Positions 58,571-64,000 of a DNA stretch of 64,000 nt are shown piece after piece. The first letter of the stretch is position 1; each line of letters opens with the position of its first letter. The notes below the pieces were generated by a model. That model was not told where the DNA came from and did not search any database. It saw only the letters and a list, made by a program, of their open reading frames with translations. The stretch is from Sipunculus nudus (Eukaryota; Annelida; Sipuncula; Golfingiida; Sipunculidae): contig CM049312.1 of NCBI GenBank assembly GCA_026874595.1, positions 50,223,429 to 50,287,428 on the forward strand. Direction: 5' to 3'. Made by a program: the position numbers and the translations under genes.

Positions 58571-59619
58571 CGGTAGGGGAATGGCCGCAAAATTGAGAAC
58601 AATGCAGATATGTAACCTTGCTGTTATGAGAAATTAGTCTCTGTAGTTGCCACCAGGCGGCAATAATTGGCATTATTGGGAAATAAATATAATCCAAATG
58701 ACAATCATGTTGATTGCAGCATGTGACATGTCCACGATCTAGTTTTTATATAAAAAAATGCTTGGTTCTGACCTGCAGTTCTGCATGTCTGATTTTATTT
58801 ATTAAATTGCGATCGCAAGCTGTTTTTCATGGTCGAACTGCTTAAACTCTCCCCGCTTACACTTTGTCGGCTGTAGGTCGATCGGATCATTGGCTGCTTA
58901 GAGTAACTCTTTTCTTTCAGCTCTCTCTTCACATTCATACTCACGGGGATCACTGAGACCTTCTGTGCGCGGTCCCTTCAGGGATATGGACCCTTCCGTA
59001 TCAGACTTGTTATTTCCATTGAACGATGTTTCTATAATGTAATCCAGACATGATATGATCAAAGTAGAGTGGAGGGCCATATTTAAATTGATATGTCATG
59101 GCCAAGCTATGTAACCAATGCCCCTTCCAAGTGGCATTGCCAGGTTCCAGCAGTGACGGTCATTGTTGTTTGAGCAAAACATAACTTTGTGTAATACTAA
59201 TAGAGAATTCATACCTTCTTTTGGTGTTTATTAAAAAATTAATATATATGTCCCATCGTGAAAATGGAACCATATGGAGATAAATTAATTCATCTGTATA
59301 CATATTATATAATATAAAAATATATATATTTAATAATATATATATATATATATATATTACAAAAAAGATCCAATTGAATAAATGTGTAAACTAAATTGGT
59401 TGTTGATCTCATCATCTCCCCAGCATTGTTGAATTAAGTGAAAATCCTATGTATATACGCTGTGATAATATAGAGATGCTGTAACTCCCACCATTAATTT
59501 CCATCCCCCCAACCCCCACACCAACACCACCAAGTCCTTGCATCTGTGGACTAGGGACATTTCAACTGGATACATTTAATAAAATAAAAAAATACATATT
59601 TAATAATATATATTATAAA

Positions 59620-59835
59620 AAAAAAATAGGTCCAGTTGAACAAATGTGTAAACTACTGAACTGTCAACAATTTATCAAAAAGCCAACCAATGATTATGGT
59701 AATAATATACATCTTAGGCTCTCAAACTGCTCACATGCTTCAATTTTAACATTAGAAAATGCTTGGTTTGGTTACAAAATATTATTTGCAACAATTTCTT
59801 ACTCATCAGTACAAATCATGTCAACCAACCATGGA
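59620..59835 (+). repeat. Dispersed repeat, pair with 18930-19160
   Basis: Same-orientation copy of the intronic block at 18930. The shared part starts TTGAACAAATGTGTAAACT. Confidence 0.65.
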
Positions 59836-60257
59836 ATATTTGGTGTCCATTACGGAAACAGGCATGCACGTAAGAAAAAAAAAGAAAGATTTATAGAGGA
59901 ATTAAAAATATAATCAACACAAACCAAAATTCATACAACAGTCTCCAGTAAATGCATCAATTATAGTGACGGGAAAAGAAATCTGGGTAAACATGGAAAC
60001 CACTCTTGACACCAGGCCTCTGAACAAGACCAGCTACTATTTAAGGCAGGTGTTTATTTTTCTGGGACATTGTTTTGCCATGGCCATTAAATAAGGCAGG
60101 CCACTATTTAAGGCCGAGCATCTAATCAAGGAAATACGGTGATTAGGAAGGAACCTTCCTCTTCCTCTCACACTTTTTCTCCATTTGATATTATTTTTGA
60201 TTTTCATTAACTAGGTTATTTTCAGCTGAGCACAGTGACCCATGGGTCCTTTGTTCA

Positions 60258-61110
60258 AGTTCACAGTAGCGATAATGCTAAAATGATGTTAATGCAATAA
60301 CTCGAAAACAATTTGAGGTACAGTCACCAACCTTGCAGCATCGATGCACCAAATCAAGGGCTAGGTCAAGTTCAACCCTGGGTGACCTTGACACATTTCA
60401 TAAGTTTTCATCACCAATGCTTTAATTATGTAAATGCAATAACGCAAAAAGAATTTGAGGTACAGTCACCAAACTTGCAGCATTGATGCACCATATTAAG
60501 GGCAGTTACATACCTGGGTGACCTTGATGCAGTTTTGAAGGTCACAGTGGCAATAATGCTAAAATGATGTTAATGCAATAACTTGAAGAGAATTTGAGGT
60601 ACAGTCACCAAATTTTGCAGCATTGATGCACCTTATTAAGGGCTAAGTCAAGTTTGAACCTGATGACCTTGACACATTTTTTGAGGTCACATCAGCAATA
60701 ATGCTAAAAAAATGTTTTTACAAATAACTTGAAAAGAAATTGAGGCATTGTCACCAAGCTTGCACATTGATGCAGCTCATAAAAGCAAGGTAAAGTTTGA
60801 ACATGGATGACCTTGTCCCAATTTCAAGGTCACACAGGCAATAATGCTAAAATGATGTTAATACAGTAACTCGAAAAAGAATTTGACGTGCAGTTATCAA
60901 ACTTGCAGCTTATGAAGGGCTAGGTCCAGTTTGAAGATGGATGACCTTCACTCAAATTTTAAGGTCAAAGGGGTGGTAATGCTAAAATAAATTTAACGCA
61001 GTAACTCAAAAAAAATTTGAGGCACAGTCACCAAACTTGCAGCATTGACATACCTCATAAAGGGCTAGGTCAAGTTAGAATATGGATAACCTTCATACAG
61101 AATTCAAGGT
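60258..61110 (+). repeat. ~141-bp tandem array, six units
   Basis: 'AATTTGAGGTACAGTCACCAA' recurs near 60310, 60452, 60590, 60740, 60880 and 61015, each followed by 'CTTGCAGCATTGATGCACC' and 'GGGTGACCTTGACACA'. Non-coding and without the GGTGGCGCCACC palindrome. Confidence 0.75.
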
Positions 61111-63774
61111 CACTGAGGTAATCATTGACCCATCTCAGATTTCATATAGGTATTAACAAATTGTTTTTCTAGATATTTCCACAACAGGAGGGGACATATT
61201 AGATCTGTTCCACAGATCAGCTTTTCCCTTGTCACCTTAATTAAATGCTCAACAAATTGAATATATAATGAGGTCACAAGTCACAAGACATCACGGGCAT
61301 ATCATGCATCCTTGTAATGCTCTTGTTTGTATGGTTTTAAACTGTGTTGACTAAAAGTCATCTGTTCTAGATGGAATTTTAATGATGACCCTTTGTTGGT
61401 CATGGCTGATTATGATAATTTCGCTTCCAAACTCAGAATGTCCTAACAGGGGCCGGGTTCTTAGTGGGCTTGTTCTGGGCTGTTGTGCCTGTTGACAGGT
61501 CTGCTCACATCCTTCTCTTGCTGGTGCCTGAAAACTCTCTCAGCTTGGTGCCATCTGCATCTTTGACGCCAATCAAAATTTAACGTCTAGGGAGTGCCCA
61601 GAGAACGGGTCTCAGACCCCTCTAACTGGTGCGCTCAGTCAGTCAGTTGATCATGGCCCTCATTACTGAAGGTCAGTCTGCAGGTCACTGAAACACAACC
61701 TGTATAAGACTTGTTATCTAGACAGGTAATAATTCTTCACAGAATTCAAGCATTTATATGTAATGATGGGATTTCCTGTTTAGGTGTGCCCCAAACGTTT
61801 CTGTATATTTACCATCTGAGCATATTCTTTTGAAGAACTGCCCACTTCAAATTATCTCACTCTGCTGGTAATTAACGCTCATTATTGTTGGAATATGAGG
61901 GTCCCATCATGCAATGGCTGAACAAGCCCACAGCTTTTAAACAAATGGAACAATTAATGCCGAGCCTCTGTGTGACATGGCCCCACCATGCTTTATGGTC
62001 AGATGATCAGTGTGTGCATGCAGGTGGGGAGTGCTGCACACATAGCAGCATTATCATGTCCACAGACCAGGGTGGTCATTTGAATTACCACAGTGAATCC
62101 ACCTTCACTGGCATATTACATAAAGACAAGTTAACACTGGGGTCTCTAATTTACCTGATAAAATAGCATGCATTCGCTTCATGGAGACCTTCAAGTTAAG
62201 AAATAAAGAGTCTGTATAACGGAACTGCTATGTCTCTATCCCCGACGTCACAGCAGGCAATCATGTGTGGCCTCACCATGGAGTCATTTTGGAATTTATA
62301 TTTCTGGATCACTGGAGACCTTGAATTTACCTGTCACTGTTGTTGAGTAGTGGAAATGAGAAGCCTGTCTAAGCAGGCGGGTGTATCCCTGAGTGGGCTT
62401 TTTGGAGGCCGCAAGTTTTTGTTGATTGTGGTCATGCAGAGTCATTGAGCTATCAAATAAACAAGCTTTAAGTGGAGCTTACACCTGGCACCAGTGAAAT
62501 TGGATGATGACTGATAATTGGGTGAACCTGGACCACCACCACCTTATTGTCATGTTTAAATTAGAAAGCTGATGAAGATACACTCAAGAGTATTTGGAAA
62601 CAGAAGATAAATATAACAAGTCTACAATAACCATAGCAATAAAAAGTGGATTTAAGAGGTGGTGTGTGTTATTGGTGCTCTCTTGTTAATTAGTGTCTGT
62701 TTCAATAAAGTGACATAAATCACATTTTAGACAATAATGTCTGTAGGTTGACAGAGACCTGAGGACTGCAGTACTAATTACCTGACTAAGGCTGTGACAA
62801 GTCAAACCTGGATATCAGATGTCCCTGTATATGACCATCCAGCATAAGGTGTGACATATACAACTAGCAGACATCAGTTAAAGCATGTGATTGGTAAACT
62901 GAGGCACTGTCAGATGGAAGGGTCTTCCTGAAGCATGGAGGCAACAACATAGCAAACCTTAAAATACACGCAAACTAACTTGGGAACAAAGAACATTGAC
63001 TTAGAATCTTAAAACTCTAATACTAATACATGTATCTTGTCAGGATTTAGGGATCATGGTATATATCATACCATGAGATAATGTATCAATGGTTCCAGCA
63101 CTACTGGTAGCCTCTCTTCACAATGATTAGAACAGGTGGTCATTTGTTGTATCATTCTTAGTGAATGTGATGGAGTGCAAGGATTGATGATCTCCATCTG
63201 ATGAGAAAAAAACATCTTTTTAGCTTTACTGCCTTCTGTGTGATCAGTTTTGGGGTTATAAAATAAAGTTAATTACAGAATTTCATTTTTCTAAACGTTT
63301 TCCAATAATAAGAAACCACTACCCAGTTTGATGCTTGTGGGCTGATTAGGAGAATCTGGTATAAAAACAGCACTGAAAAATTAATCATCAAAAACATCAC
63401 CATGATGAAATGGTCCATGAATGGAAAAACGTTTATACACACCAAGAAACAGGTAGGTGGTCCTGCTTAATCAGGTTGACCAAAGATCTTGGATACCTTT
63501 GCCATGTAGGGAGATAGGTAGTGCCACCATTATAATCATTTTCTTGTTTTTTTAATACCTCATCCTCGTCACTGTACAATACTGTTACTAATATAATACA
63601 AAACCTGATTAGCAGATTTCTGTCATATTATTCTAGAAAAGAAACAATTCATATACAATACAGACTACATACCAAAACATCACTAGCAGTTCAACTGAAT
63701 TTTCAAAGAATTGCATTAAATAGATCAGTTCTTTAACTCTTTTTCTGTTTGCTTGGATTATATTTAATCCTCAT
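61111..63774 (+). other. TTC28-like intron 2 part, mostly unique
   Basis: The least repetitive stretch of the window. No further TPR exon or splice-paired frame seen. A degenerate 330-bp-family unit lies at 63460-63660. Confidence 0.5.
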
Positions 63775-63812
63775 AGACAGCTGTACATTGTGACCCATGG
63801 GTCCCTTGCTTT
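63775..63812 (+). repeat. Family-1 3' terminus
   Basis: Palindrome GACCCATGGGTC at 63792-63803, then CCTTGCTTT. The upstream TCAGCTGAGC is degraded to GACAGCTGTACA. Confidence 0.55.
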
Positions 63813-64000
63813 AAAAATCAATGTATCATTAGATGAATAGAAGTTCTCCAACTTGATCTGAAACTGGGTCAGCATGACCAAATTTTTTCACAAAGTTTAG
63901 CTTATGCTTCCATTTTACATTGTAAAACTGCTTAATACTATACATACAGTGGGGGCCATTTTAATTTTATAACGTCTCCCTCCCTTGTTTGGTCTGTTGG

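Larger units (their letters stand above)
57506..60257 (+). mobile_element. Family-1 Helentron-like element
   Basis: 5' end TTTTTAGCTCAGCTGACTAT (sub-terminal repeat 57512-57521) and GTCCGTCGTCCGTCTG. 3' end TCAGCTGAGC (60222-60231) with palindrome GACCCATGGGTC (60237-60248). The interior holds a ~147-bp tandem array, (AT)n at 59339-59357 and the dispersed repeat 59620-59835. It may be more than one insertion. Confidence 0.6.

Overview
This is nuclear DNA of an AT-rich, intron-bearing animal. It is most likely a marine lophotrochozoan such as a mollusc: the gene fragments have animal orthologues, introns exceed 10 kb, and the interspersed repeats look like the Pearl/HINE-type elements known from bivalves. 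The species cannot be fixed from the sequence alone.

Two host genes are visible, both on the + strand. The last two exons of RNASEH2A (catalytic subunit of ribonuclease H2) lie at 5589-5712 and 19934-20069, split by a 14.2 kb intron; its earlier exons lie before the window. A TTC28-like tetratricopeptide gene appears to begin at about 45.4-45.7 kb (short first coding exon 45665-45718) and continues in a TPR exon at 56923-57198; the rest lies beyond the window. Almost everything else is mobile or repetitive DNA, often nested three or four deep.

Region by region. 1-5.6 kb: repeats and a LINE tail in an RNASEH2A intron. 5.7-19.9 kb: the RNASEH2A intron, holding LINE and DIRS-like relics, a TA-flanked TIR element, several Helentron-like non-autonomous elements and a hAT-type element with an 8-bp duplication. 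20.8-38.6 kb: a Ty3/gypsy-like LTR retrotransposon whose two LTRs are each split by the same Jockey-like LINE family at the same nucleotide, just at the predicted LTR transcription start; one copy is long with both ORFs, the other is a 5'-truncated 3'UTR. The long LINE is itself split beside its RT YADD motif by a 2.27 kb element with ~310-bp TIRs and a 9-bp duplication (MULE-like). 39.5-45 kb: a Helentron-like element carrying a ~338-bp tandem array. 45.4-64 kb: TTC28-like exons separated by a 7.6 kb hAT-type element with nested Helentron-like copies, minisatellites and more repeats.

The main novelty candidates are: (1) a LINE that seems to target the start site of a gypsy LTR; (2) its long structured 3'UTR, with covarying hairpins, including two hairpins that share a 16-nt loop on different stems; (3) several repeat families that share one architecture (5' sub-terminal repeat, GTCY microsatellite, core repeats, 3' sub-terminal repeat plus palindrome) and all carry the 12-bp palindrome GGTGGCGCCACC in otherwise different core repeats.
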